A stretch of 64,000 nt of DNA from Lonicera japonica. Its lineage: Eukaryota; Streptophyta; Magnoliopsida; Dipsacales; Caprifoliaceae. Numbering within the stretch: the first letter of the stretch is position 1; each line of letters begins with the position of its first letter. The notes below the pieces were generated by a model. The model ran no database searches. It was not told the origin of the DNA and saw nothing but the letters and a program-made list of their open reading frames with translations. This document shows positions 1 to 11,228 of the stretch, in pieces. The position numbers were made by a program, and so were the translations under genes. The DNA lies in NCBI GenBank assembly GCA_021464415.1, contig CM038471.1:11125386-11189385 (forward strand), given 5' to 3'.

Positions 1-221
1 GTTGGATCTAATCGGTTGAACAACTTCAACAACTTCGCCTGATTTTCTCCTTGATTCTAAATAGCTACTGCCTTTACATTCTTATCTTGTTCTCCACTAT
101 CAGGATTCCTAACAATTCGAAAACGATTCACACGGGTGTTAGCAGTTGAGTTAGAAGATGTTTTCATGATGTCTTTTAATTCTCCCATAAAATCCTTCAT
201 CATCTTCTTCATAGAGGACAT
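1..221 (-). pseudogene. Ty3/gypsy gag N-terminal remnant (partial)
   Basis: Read on the minus strand from the ATG at 221-219, this frame runs leftward off the window for about 73 codons. It begins MSSMKKMMKDFMGEL and is interrupted by one in-frame TAG at 57-59. A tRNA-Met-type primer-binding site lies about 390 bases upstream on the same strand (607-618), the expected position for gag of an LTR retrotransposon. Charged residues and the lack of recognisable catalytic motifs fit a gag start. The assignment rests mainly on position relative to the PBS. The stop shows that this copy is not coding-competent. The rest of the element lies outside the window. Confidence 0.5.
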
Positions 222-606
222 AAAACTATTGCTTCAATCACGACAATGAGAACTTACTTCCTCATCAATAGGAGGATCATTTAGGTGGCAATTTATAGGA
301 AAACAAAGGAAGAGTACAATCCATAAAAATAATCATAATAAGGAAGAATATAAGCCAAGAAATACGACAAACAAATTTGATGAATAATTATGTGGGTCAT
401 CAAGTGCAACTCTAATAAGTTGCAATAGACAGATGCTTTATAAAATAATCAACTGTTGCGCTTACAGTTAATTATAGTTTAATTCACCTGTCACCTGTGC
501 CTATTAATAATGTTACTTTAAATTTCCGACTCGATACGACCATGCGCTGAAGGAAAAGATTGATCATATTTACCCAAACCCCGATCAAAAAGGAAATTGA
601 ACCTAT

Positions 607-620
607 CCACTGATACCAAC
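607..620 (-). other. Primer-binding site of LTR retrotransposon
   Basis: The minus strand reads TGGTATCAGTGG, a close match to the initiator tRNA-Met complement found next to plant LTRs. It follows an LTR end ...TTGTCACA after two bases (GT). This fixes the orientation: the 5' LTR is to the right, from 621, and gag is to the left. Confidence 0.6.
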
Positions 621-1610
621 TGTGACAACTTGCCTAATTAAGAAGATATTAACGGATGCTGTATCTAATAATAGCGAATAAATAAATAAATATTCCAAAG
701 ACACTAATGTGATGCAGAGAAATCTAATAAAATTTCGACATGAAGTATTCATATCATAAGGAAAACAATCCTCTTTGACAAACACCATATAGACATAGAA
801 TACTTCTCAACTCGATAATAATCCAAATATGAAATAGTTAGATATAACAAACCAAACACAATCTTCCGACAAGCTAGAATCCAAATACAATTCATGTTCG
901 AAAAATACAAACTAGTACATCCATAAAGAGTTTAAAGTTCTCAAACTGAATTAGAAATTACAACTACTATAATTAAAGAGATTAAAAGAACGATGAATGA
1001 GCCCCAAAATGTCCAAATGTTGACTTGGGCAAAACATGAAACAAGAAAAGGGGAATGAGGCAGAACTTTTAGCACCAACAATGTCTCAATTAATAAAAAA
1101 AAGTAGTCACCTAAAGACTCCTTAAAATTTAAAAAAATAAAATAATATATCTCTTCTTACAATAAAAACATCGTTAACGATTAACTTTCAATTTCAATTC
1201 GGACCACTCAATTTGCGAATGATTTCTCCCACAAATACTAGTATGACATGCTAAAAGTCTTGAAGCATCTAAGGTCCAGAACAAAAATTCACCCCTCTAA
1301 GGGAGATTAAGCCAAAACTTTCATGAAGGCTTAACAAGAATTTATGACTCTTGAATTATATCCATTGTCCAAAATTGACATTTTGGGGATGCTAAAGCGT
1401 GTGACGGTTTTATCCAATAAGAAAGCCTTTACATTTGAATTGGGGATGCTAACTTGCCACCAGCAGAAATTTTCTTAAACCAGAAGTTCAAACAAAAATA
1501 CACTGGACTTTCTTAAACAAAAATTTTCTCGTCGATTAGCTAGTGATGGCAGCCAATGTGAGTTCTAGAGTTGCCTTCATGAAGTTCAAACAAAATACAC
1601 TGGACTTTCG
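621..1610 (-). mobile_element. Probable 5' LTR of the gypsy element, right edge undefined
   Basis: The sequence beginning TGTGACAACTTG at 621 abuts the PBS, so it should be the 3' end of a minus-strand 5' LTR. I could not find a convincing matching CA end or target-site duplication, so the right boundary is arbitrary. No gene is visible in this interval. Confidence 0.35.
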
Positions 1611-1639
1611 TGGGGTGAACACACCCAAAATAGGGGCTG

Positions 1640-2700
1640 AATAGGATCTTCTATCAATATTGGCTTCCTTGTGCCTTAATTCGACGAGCCTTACCACTAT
1701 CATTGGTTAGGCTTCCATCTTTAAGATAGTGAATTATTGGATCCATCTAACTAATTCCAAATCCGCCTCTATATCATAAATCAGATGTTGACCCAAATCT
1801 TACTCGGTATGAATACTTGGTCTCGGCGGAAACTAAACTTCGATTGTTCTTTTAATTTATGATTCAACAGTCGAGGCAAGAGTTTTTAGGGCATCTGCAT
1901 GTCTATTACTTCTCTGAGGGAAGCTCTTTATATAAAATCTTGAAGTTTCCTAGCCAGCCTCATATAGGCCTACATCTTCTGGTTTTTGGTGGCATACTCC
2001 CTAGTTAGCTGATTTGCCACCAATTAAGAATCATAATAGATTACTAAATTTTCCACGCCCAGTAGCTTGGCCTTCTTCAAACCCAGTATCCCTAGCATAA
2101 CATCTTCCATTAATAAGTGGAGTCTAGGTTTAATGTCTATTATGCTTAACTAGAGTATTCTGATAAAGCAGAACCTCAGCCTCATCTACTTCTAATATTT
2201 TTATATCTCTTTGCCCCCTAGTTGGAGCAGTTGTCCAGCTAGCTATTGTAATTGTGCACTCTAGTTGCCCCAAGTTAAATCAGTTTGGTGTTAGTGAACT
2301 CAGCAATGAAAATTGGTTAGGACTTGTCATTTGATTATAATCCTTAGTTTATAATTAATATATGAAATCTATTAAGTTATACTCACCACTTCTCCATTAT
2401 TCTTGATAAATTAGCTCGGCCTAGTGAGGCATTCCTTAGGCTTAATGTAAAAACTTTTATTGGATGAGCATCAATGATGTGGACAAGGAAAGCACAGGTT
2501 CAATCAAAGTAATGACAAAGACATCTAAAGGCAATGATTAGTGTTAGAACAAGTTTTTCAATCAGCAAATAGTTTAATTCAGCGCCTACCAGACTTTGAC
2601 TGACATAGTAAACTGATTTTACACTTCATTGTTTTCTTTAATTAGAGATATACTTACTACTTTTGCCGAGGAAGAAAGGTTTACATAGAGCTATGTAACC
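1640..2700 (-). pseudogene. Degenerate Ty3/gypsy RT-RNase H remnant
   Basis: On the minus strand, read right to left, short blocks show the usual gypsy order. The RT/RNase H junction appears as VYYVSQSLVGAELNY followed by LIEKLVLTLI (about 2,600-2,520). A block resembling the region before the second RNase H domain follows (about 2,480-2,340). Then comes an RNase H-like stretch GLKKAKLLGVENLVIYYDS (about 2,100-2,040), then LVANQLTREYATKNQKM. Several stops and frame changes interrupt it. The archaeal-type RNase H spacing suggests a Tat/Athila-like lineage (inference). This piece lies upstream of the LTR/PBS at 607-621, so it belongs to a different copy from the gag remnant. Confidence 0.65.
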
Positions 2701-2826
2701 ATTCACCTAATATCAGGCAATAGATGGGGTGTTTGTGACAAATAAAGTGGTGCTAAAATGTGTTTTTAGTTAAATTTTGGAGAAGGGTATTTGTTATAGA
2801 TTTGGGGGTGTAAATAAGACCACCCT
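2698..2826. mobile_element. Truncated copy of the 9,868-10,267 MITE
   Basis: The sequence matches the right half of the MITE at 10,140-10,267 in the same orientation. Shared blocks include the TCA(A/G)GCA(A/C)TAGA-type block, the GTTTGTGACA block and the terminal ACCACCCT. It is cut off at its left side where the gypsy remnant begins. Confidence 0.55.
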
Positions 2827-3627
2827 ATATATATTGAGTTAAAAATAAAGTGGCTAGTTAAGGCACCCTAGCTATTTTTTAATAATGGTGTGTAGACTAC
2901 AAATTAAAGGTGTCTTTACTTACATCCTTTTGAATATAGCATTAAAAAGTATAAACATAAAAATTTCTTCAAAATACATTTAGTTTTATATGTTATGGTA
3001 GTAAATAAAATATAAAGCAAAATCCGCATATGATCATCCCTTTTCATTAGCAAAATTATAGCTCTTGTTTTTTTTATTTTTACAACTTGCATTCAAAGAC
3101 CTCCACCTATAATCTGAATTTTTCAATCTCCAATTCCCAACTATAATCTAAGATTCTCAATTAAAATAACACAAAAGGAAATCATATTGAATAGCAAACC
3201 ACATAAATGTATGCATTAAAAGAGAAGAAAGAAGTACCCTCCTCTTTAGATGAAGCAGCAACAACCCTACTAAAACCGCTTCATAAAAATTCATCCATTA
3301 AACTCATTCACCCATTAAACTCATGCATTAGGCCCTATCGAAAAAATCTAAATGTAAGGTGTAGTGAAGAGGAGCCAAGTAAATTAAAACCTACTTTTTC
3401 TTATTTCCCTCATTCTTCCTCTTCTTTTCATAGGTTGTTTTGTGGAATGAGGGCATTGCATGTTTTTCACTTTTTTTTCCCACCAAAAGAGAAAGTTTAA
3501 ATATATTTAATATTTTATGTTAGTCGCCCTATGTCGAATGGCACATGCATGCTTTCATTTAATGTAAAATAATGTTTCAATGAAACTCTAATATATACAA
3601 ATATGTATCACGTTTTACAAAAAAAAA

Positions 3628-3629
3628 TG

Positions 3630-3712
<83 letters not shown>

Positions 3713-3766
3713 CATCATCATCAGCAGCAGCAGCAACATCATCATCATCATCATCATCATCATCCT
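3628..3766. repeat. Compound microsatellite (ATA)n-(ATC)n
   Basis: About 28 uninterrupted ATA/TAA units (3,628-3,711) run into an ATC/CAG-type trinucleotide tract to about 3,766. It lies inside one module of the repeat cluster; the other copies lack it, so it expanded after duplication. Confidence 0.95.
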
Positions 3767-4409
3767 CATCCATTAAACCATTTAATAAATTAGACTCCAT
3801 TAAAAAAATTAACACAAGGTATAATGAAAAGGAGACAAGTGGATTAAAACCTACTTTTTCTTATTTCTCCATTCTTTTGGTTGGGTTGGTTCGGGTGTTT
3901 TGTGGCAGCAATGAAACCATAAATTAATCTTGAGGGAACTAAATCTTTTTATTCTTTTCTCCAATTACTTAAAACATACTAATAAACATGAAAATCAATC
4001 GTTTGAGGGTAATATGTGAAGGTACATAGAAAGAGATATATAAAAGTACACTAAAGTTTTAGAACTCTAATCATCATATATATGTTTACTAGGGTATACC
4101 GGTGCCTTGGCACGGTGAATTAAAAAAATAATTGATATTAGGATAAAAAAAATTAATGTGTGACAAATTTAAATCGACAAAATCAATCAATCTATTTTAA
4201 GCCGATTGTCTAGTCTAGTCTCTAACGTTGTGAACAACTGAAACGTAAGTTCAATATATCTTTATGCTGAAAGAAATAAAAGTATACCGGATTGGACTAA
4301 CTTATTTTTAATTCTTTAAAGAGTCTTTTAATCATAATCTAATCATGTATCGTACGTCCTAAAAATGACATGTTGAAATGATATAATGTACGAACACATA
4401 ACGTACGTC

Positions 4410-4606
4410 CTTAAATGTTACACAATATTTTTTCTTGATTTTTTTTCTTGCATAATTATATAGTCATGATGGATTTTTTTTAATTGATCTTGATTAGTAG
4501 ATTTTAAATATTAAATTTTGAATTTTTTATTTTAAGTTATGGAATTTTTAATGTAGACAAAATTATTAGTATGTGAGAATTTATAGTGTGTATATTATTG
4601 ATGTGA
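4410..4606. repeat. Single copy of the ~190-bp unit arrayed at 6,172-6,900
   Basis: The block from CCTTAAATGTTACACAAT to GTGTATATTATTGATGTG matches the units in the spacer of the inverted cluster. It supports duplication of the spacer segment into the left arm. Confidence 0.7.
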
Positions 4607-6171
4607 CTCTTGATATGTGTATAAAAAGCATCCAATTAATGGTATAGAACTAATATACACTATATCATGTGTATTTTTATCCATTAAATTCTTATATTTT
4701 TTGAAAAAAAAAAATTTGATCAAAAATAGTATTTTATAATATAAATATATAAAGTACATTAGAATATAAATGATGTATATGAAAGTAAACAAAAGTTTTG
4801 GGGGCCATCAAGACACCCCCCTCCCCCAACCCTATAACCTAGTTTGATCCCTATTTCACATTGTGGTACATGTTGTTTTGCAGAATGAATCATTGCATGA
4901 AAAAAAAAAATTAAATAAATAAATTCCCACCAAAAGGGAAAATTTTCAATTGCTTCGTGGAAATTGACTTGCTGCTTTCCCTTTCCCTCATCTTCAATCT
5001 TCACTTTCTAACTCAACACACACCAAAAGAGATAGCATGTATCTTTGCTTAGTTTCCATTCCATTCCGTCAATCCCTTTATTTTCTTCTTTCTCTTTCTT
5101 TTCATAGGTTGTTTCGTGGAATAATGAACCATTCCCACTTGTTCATAAGGAAATTGACTAATAAAGCTTCAGTAGTTAGATGATAAAACCTCCTGTAAAT
5201 TTCTTGATCACACTTTTAAATATATTTAATATTTTTTTTTGGTGAGTTTCTCCATGTTGAAAGGCACATAAATACTTTAGTTTAATTCAGAATAATGTTT
5301 TAACGAAACTCTTATATATACAAATATATACTAAGTTTTAAAAAAAAAATCATCCATTAAACCATTTAATAAATTAGACTTCATTAATAAAATTAATACA
5401 AGGTGTAATGAAAAATAAACAAGTGCTATAACCTACCTTTTATTTTTGTCCCTGGATCGCGGTATGGTACACGTTGTTTAGCAGAATGAATCATGCTATT
5501 TTTAAAGAAACAAAAAAAGTTCCAAAAGGGAAAGTTTTCAATTGCTTCGTGGAATTTGACTTGTTCCTTTCCCTCATCTTCAGTCTTCACGTTCTTACTC
5601 AATACACATTGAAAGGGATAGCATGTATGTTTGCTTAATTTCCATTCCATTCAATTTCGTCCATCCCTTTATTTTCCTCTCGAACGATCTAACCAAACTA
5701 ATTAATCTGAAACCCCCATCTCTATGCAAAAATTCTTATGTATATCTTTGTCGGTTTGCATTTTTCTTTTGAATTTATGATTCAGGTGGTACTTGAATCA
5801 AAATTATCAGTTCAGTTTCGGTTCGATTTTATGTAGTTTATATATATAGTAGGGTATGCCTATGCCATCCAGCACGATAAATTAAATAAGAACTGATAAT
5901 AAGATAAAAAGAAGTAACGTGTAATAAATCTAAATCAGCAAACTTATGTTCAATATATCTTCATGCTAGAAAAACTAAAATAACCCGAATTAGAACGATT
6001 TGTTTTTAATTTTTAAAGAATTTTTTAATCTTATTTTGATCTCGGCAAAATAAGGATTTAACATTTGTTGGTATGATTTGAAAATAGTTCAAAATTTTGA
6101 CTCATATATTGTGAACACTCTTAAAAACGATATATGAGATGACCAATAATGTATAAACATGTAAAGTACGT

Positions 6172-6900
6172 CCTTAAATGTTACTCAATAATTTTTATTA
6201 TTTTTTTTACATAATTCTATAGTCATGGTGGATCTCATTTAATTGATCTTAATTAGTAGATTTTAAATATTAAATTTTGAATTTTTTATTTTAAATTATG
6301 ACATTTTTAATGTAGAAAGAATGATTGTTGTGTGAAAATTTATTGTGTGTATATTATTGATGTTAAATGTTACTCAATAATTTTTCTTAAATTTTTTTAC
6401 ATAATTTTGTAGTCATAATAGATCTTATTTAACTAATTATAATTAGTAGATTTAAATACTCTGGTTTAATTGATCTTGATTTGTAGATTTAAATATTAAA
6501 TTTCTTGATTAGTATATTTTAAATATTAAATTTTTTATTTTAAGATGAATCTTCTTTAATTGTTCTTGATTAGTATATTTAAATATTGAAGTTTTATTAA
6601 ATTTCTTGAATAGTAGAGTTTAAATATTAAATTTTGTATTTTTTATTTTAAGTTATTCATTTTTAATGTAAAAACAATTATTGGTGTGTGAGAGTTTACT
6701 TGTGTATATTATTTGTGTTAAATGTCACTCAATTTTTTTTTCTTTTACATAATTCTATAGTGACGATGGATCTTATTTAATTGATCTTGATTAGTAGATT
6801 CTAAATATTAAATTTTGATTTTTTTTTTAAGTTATGGCATTTTTAATGTAAAAAACATTATTGGTGTGTAAAAATTTATTATTTGTATATTATTGGCGTA
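6172..6900. repeat. Short tandem array of a ~190-bp AT-rich unit
   Basis: At least three units begin near 6,172, 6,362 and 6,717 with TTAAATGT(T/C)ACTCAAT. Each contains ATAATTCTATAGT, TTGATCTTGATTAGTAGATT and a run like TAAATATTAAATTTT, and ends near GTGTATATTATT. The middle unit has further internal duplications of the GATTAGTAGATTTAAATATT block. Confidence 0.7.
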
Positions 6901-7071
6901 AGTGTTTTAACGTTGATGTGACATCTTGATGTGTGTATAAAACTCATCGGAGGGTGTAGAGTTAATGCACATCACAATTAATAATTATATTTTTAACTAT
7001 TAGATTCTTATGTGTTTTGAGAATAAATTTGGTCAAACTTGATGTTTTATAATATAAATATTATATATATA

Positions 7072-7172
7072 ACATAAATTGTAAAGCAATAGTTATTTTG
7101 GTCAAAAAAATTTTAATTATATACTTGCGCAGTCTTATTTGGAATAGAAAAATATTAACTCTTACATTTATC
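7072..7172. repeat. Inner inverted repeat, left arm
   Basis: The segment around AAAGCAATAGTTATTTTGG and CAGTCTTATTTGGAATAG is the reverse complement of about 7,855-7,952. The two enclose a 0.7-kb LTR-like block. Confidence 0.7.
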
Positions 7173-7224
7173 GTAAAAGAATAATATATATACATAGAGA
7201 GAGAGAGAGAGAGACTAGAGTTTA

Positions 7225-7673
7225 ATAATAAATATGTGGCTTGAGGCGTGCAATAGACACTTTTCTAGTTTCCTTAAGGTGTTATTTGTCCCCACTCTCG
7301 AAAAGAGTTTGCTAATGGGTCAAGAACAAACACACCCCTAGGATGCGGTTAGCAAATACCGAAGATTTCCCTCTCAAAACACTCACTTAAATATATAAAA
7401 GGAATGGGATAAAAAGAAGAATGGATCAATTTGTGTTCCACACTCTTCTATTTATAGAGCATGAATATGCATGTCTATTCCTTTGAATTCAGCGGAAAAT
7501 AACTGTTGGGAACAGTTATTGCAATTGTTCAAATAGCAGTTATGCCATTCCTTTGAATTCAAAACAAATGACTATTAGGAACAGCTAATATTGCAATTGT
7601 TCATATGGCAGTTAATAAAACTACTTTAATAATTAACATAACTGTTCATTAATCTATCAGAACTTTTCCAACA
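7225..7673 (-). mobile_element. LTR-like block with TATA box and 70-bp duplication
   Basis: On the minus strand the block starts TGTTGGAAAAGTTCTG (from 7,673). It carries two ~70-bp tandem copies around TTTGAATTCAAAGGAAT (7,479-7,549 and 7,550-7,616), then a TATA box CTATAAATAG (7,450-7,460). It then runs through a leader ending near 7,235. This looks like a copia-type LTR promoter with a duplicated U3 element. Candidate TG/CA ends at 7,235 and 7,673 are not flanked by a matching target-site duplication, so the limits and type are uncertain. Confidence 0.5.
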
Positions 7674-7854
7674 GATGTATTACATAATTATGCCAAACCT
7701 TAGAATCATGATATATATATATATATATATTACAATCTATTCAACATTCCCCCACTAGATAATATTACATCATTATTTAAATTTTATAATCGTAAAATTT
7801 ATAAGCTATAATGAAAACATGTATCTTTAAAATATTATGAATATTAGAATTATA

Positions 7855-7952
7855 TTATAAATGTAAGAATTAAAATTTTTCTATTCCAAATAAGACTGAG
7901 CAAGTATATAATTAATAACTTTTTGGCCAAAATAACTATTGCTTTACAATTT
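7855..7952. repeat. Inner inverted repeat, right arm
   Basis: Reverse-complement partner of 7,072-7,172, recognisable by CTATTCCAAATAAGACTG and AACTATTGCTTTACAA. It makes the inside of the cluster palindromic independently of the outer arms. Confidence 0.7.
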
Positions 7953-9372
7953 ATGATTTATATACATATATAAACTACATAAAAATGAACCGAAACCAAA
8001 TTGATAATTTTGATTCAAGTACCACCTTAATCATAAATTCAAGAGAAAATTGCAAACCGACAAAGATATACATAAGAAATTTTGCGCAGATATGGGGCTT
8101 TCAGATTAATTAGTTTGGTTAGATTAATTAGGTTGGAATGTAAATTGAGCGAACATACATGCTATCCCTTTCGGTCTGTATTTAATAGGAACGTGAAGAC
8201 TGAAGATGAGGGAAAGGAAAAGGAGCAAGTCAAACTCCACGAAGCAATTGAAAACTTTTCCTTTTGGAACTTTTTTTTCCCTTTAAAAATAGCATGTAAT
8301 GATTCATTCCACTAAACAAAAGAAAAGAAAAAGTAGAATTTCCACTTGTTTATTTTTTATTACACCTTGTATTAATTTTTTAATGAAGTCTAATTTATTA
8401 AATGGTTTAATGGGTGATTGTATTTTTATTTTTTTTAATAAAACTTAGTATATATTTGTATATAAATGAGTTTCATTAAAATATTATTCTGAATTAAACT
8501 AAAGTGTCTCTATGCCATCCAACATGGAGAAACGAACAAAAAAAAAATTAAATATATTTAAAAGTGTGATCAAAAAATTTATAGGAAGTTTTATCATCCG
8601 CAGCTTTATTAGTCAATTTCCTTATGAACAAGTGGGAAAATATATGAGCACGTCAAATTCCTTTTTAATTATAAATTTCCTCTTTCGGTGGAAAAAATGT
8701 TAAAAAACATGCAATGGTTCATTATTCCACGAAACAAACTATGAAAAGAAGAGAAAGAAGAAAATAAAGGGATGGACGGAATGGAACGGAAATCAAGCAA
8801 ACATATATACATGCTATCCCTTTCAGTGTAAAGTGAAGATTGAAGACGAGGGAAAGGGAAAGGAGCAAGTCAATTTCCACGAAGCAATTGAAAATTTTCC
8901 CTTTGGTAGGAAATAAATTTAATTTTTTTTTTTTTCAAAAGCATGATTCATTTCGCAAAACAACCTGTACCATAATGTGAAATAGGGATCAAACTAGGTT
9001 ATAGGGTTGGGGGGAGAGGGTGTTTTGATGGCCCCCCAAACTTTTGTTTACTTTCATTTAACATCATTTATATTTTGATGTATTTTATATATATATATAT
9101 ATGTATATATGACTAGAGTTCTTAAATTTTAGTGTACTTTCGTATATTTCCATTGTATACTTGCACATATCATTCTCAAACGATTGATTTTCATGTGTAT
9201 TAGTATGTTTTAAGTAATTGGAGTAAAGAATAAAAAAAATTAGTCCCCTTGAGATTAATTTATGGTTTCATTGCTGCCACAAAACACGTGAAACAGCCGG
9301 AGCAAAAGAGTGGAGAAATAAGAAATAGTAAGTTTTAGTCGACTTGTTTCCTTTTCATTACACAAAAATTGA

Positions 9373-9867
9373 TATCTCATTTAATTCACAGATTTAAACA
9401 CTTTATTTTTTTTATTGTTATTTGACAAGTACAAATTTTGAAAATATTTTTTTGACAGAAAAAAAAAGTAGAGGTAAAGTTATTCGTCTCAAAAATCCAT
9501 GAGATTGATTTTGTAATTTTAAAACATTTATTACAAAATTTTTGGACAACAATGTTTCTATCTAAATACTTTTTATACTTTACCAAACACAATAAAGAAA
9601 ACTTGATAGGAACTTTAGTTTTCCAACTCAATGGGAAAGACAAGGGAATTGGTTTCTCTTTCATAAACTAAACGAAACTAATAGTAAAACTAGTGCATTG
9701 TGTTGTTATTTAGTTATTTATAATTTTTTTGAAATTGATATCATTTTGAATTAATAAAACATAGTCATAATATATTATTATTTTAAGTTTATAAGATACG
9801 GTAATCGAGAAGCGACTTTTCAGATGCATTTGATAATTATATGCAAATAAAAAAAATTCATAAAAAT
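9373..9867. other. Unassigned AT-rich intergenic stretch
   Basis: I see no gene, recognisable element end or RNA here. Open frames are short and of low complexity. Confidence 0.6.
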
Positions 9868-10267
9868 AGGGTGTCGTTTTTTACACTCACAAAATCTATC
9901 ACAAAAACCCCATTTGGCACAAGCATCCCCCAAAAGGAAATTTTTAATCACTAACACCCCGGCTCGCCTAATGAGAGGTGAGTATAGATGCACATACTCA
10001 CTTTATTTGAGGAGAGTTTGTTTCTAATAACTCGCCTAACATCAAATAATGAATTATTGGAGTGTTTTTTTTTAAATAAAACTAAAAGGTGACTGCACTC
10101 ACATAAAGTTGCCTTATATGAGTAGAGTGTGTTGCTAAGCACTCACATAACATCAAGCACTAGAGGGGGTATTTGCGACAATTAAGATGATTTTAAAATA
10201 TATTTTTAGTCAAATTTTAAAGTGGAGTGTTTGTGACAGATTTAAAGGGGTTAAATAACACCACCCT
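9868..10267. mobile_element. 400-bp MITE with ~40-bp imperfect terminal inverted repeats
   Basis: The left end AGGGTGTCGTTTTTTACAC pairs with the inverted right end AGGGTGGTGTTATTTAACC. Both ends then continue AAATCT(A/G)TCACAAA. Inside are two diverged tandem ~115-bp blocks containing CTCGCCTAACATCAA and CTCACATAACATCAA. It has no coding capacity. No clear target-site duplication is seen. A truncated relative lies at 2,698-2,826. Confidence 0.6.
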
Positions 10268-10695
10268 AAGTGATTTATAAAATAAGTTTTTATAAATAAT
10301 ATAAATAAGTTTAGCTTTATAATATAAAATAGAATTTTTTTTGTTTATCCCCGACAACATTCAGGCCATGTTTCGCACCTTCTCAATTAATTATAATTCC
10401 CGGCACGACTTATAGAGCTCTCTATCAACCCAGCATCCAAGACAGTAACCAGAGGGTCAAGTGTAATAGTAAAGAAAATAATAACAGAAAAAAATAAATA
10501 AAAAAAAAAACTCAAATAAGCGCGTCCGCATGCGCAGGATCCACGAAGTTCCGAGTCTAACAGTAGAGGAGTAGTAGCACATATTATCTAGCTTACGAAA
10601 GCAGGACTAGTAATAGAGGAGTTTGCTATTCTTAATATTTTCTTATTCTCATTCACTCACTGACTGAAGCTTAAGTTTTAAAATTAATCAAAAGT
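10268..10695 (+). promoter_or_regulatory. Upstream region of the TNL gene
   Basis: This is AT-rich sequence between the MITE and the TNL start codon. A stretch of mixed composition (10,515-10,570) and a pyrimidine-rich leader (10,630-10,670) precede the ATG. No TATA box can be chosen with confidence; TATAAAATAG at about 10,320 is a candidate but lies some 375 bases upstream. Confidence 0.35.
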
Positions 10696-11228
10696 ATGGT
10701 AGAAATTGAGGAAGTTGAAGCTGCTGCTATTGCTGCTGCTTCTTCTTCTTCCTCTTCGGCAGAAGATCATTGTATTCATAGGTGCAAGTACGATGTATTC
10801 TTAAGCTTTCGAGGGGAAGACATTAGGAAGACTTTCGTTGATCATCTCTACTCTGCTCTTGTAAGGAGAGGCATCTACACATTCAAGGATGACGAGAGGC
10901 TCAAAACAGGGGAATCAATCTCACCCGCCCTCCTCAAAGCCATCGAGGAATCGAGCTTTCCAGTCGTCATTTTCTCAGAAAACTACGCTTCTTCGCGGTG
11001 GTGTTTAGACGAGCTTGTGAAGATCATGGAATGCAGTAGTAAATCACCAAAGGGACAAACAGTTATCCCAATCTTCTACGACGTCAAGCCTTCAGATGTA
11101 CGGCATCAGGAAGGGCATTTCGGAGAAGAGTTTCGCAAACACAACTCGGACAAGGTCCAAATCTGGAGAAAAGCTCTTACAGATGCAGCAAATTTGTCTG
11201 GCTTGGAATTGAAAAAAACCGCAGATGG
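10696..11228 (+). CDS. TNL exon 1: TIR domain
   Basis: This exon encodes residues 1-178. An Ala/Ser-rich leader (AAAIAAASSSSSS) precedes YDVFLSFRGED (TIR motif 1, near residue 34). It is followed by SSRWCLDEL, which contains the glutamate that serves as the NADase catalytic residue in plant TIRs, and by IPIFYDVKPSDVRHQ. TIR domains of active TNLs cleave NAD+ on receptor oligomerisation. All motifs in this exon look intact. The ATG at 10,696 is the first in frame, after a pyrimidine-rich leader. The donor GG|GTGAGC at 11,229 leaves a two-base overhang, completed as Gly by exon 2 (..DG-HESKFI..). Confidence 0.93.

Larger units (their letters stand above)
3200..9372. repeat. Modular direct and inverted repeat cluster
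   Basis: Two imperfect arms face each other. 3,808-4,085 pairs in inverted orientation with about 9,100-9,368, and 4,745-5,847 pairs with about 7,970-9,075. Recognisable landmarks are the GGCCATCAAGACACCCCC / GGGTGTTTTGATGGCC block (4,802 and 9,018) and the GTCGGTTTGCA / TGCAAACCGAC block. Modules also repeat within an arm: the 3,427-3,845 module recurs at 5,100-5,420 and, inverted, at 8,335-8,760. The left arm carries an extra block (4,086-4,744) homologous to the start of the spacer (5,848-7,070). I see no transposase. Short open frames here share the peptide EDEGK..QV..HEAIENF only because the DNA is repeated. Confidence 0.75.

Noticed and set aside
3615..3815. Open frame of long Tyr and Asp runs
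   Set aside because: It is a translation of the trinucleotide microsatellites, with no protein features.
7235..7673. Solo LTR with defined TG/CA ends
   Set aside because: The flanks AAATA and GATGT do not match, so the ends are not established; kept only as LTR-like.
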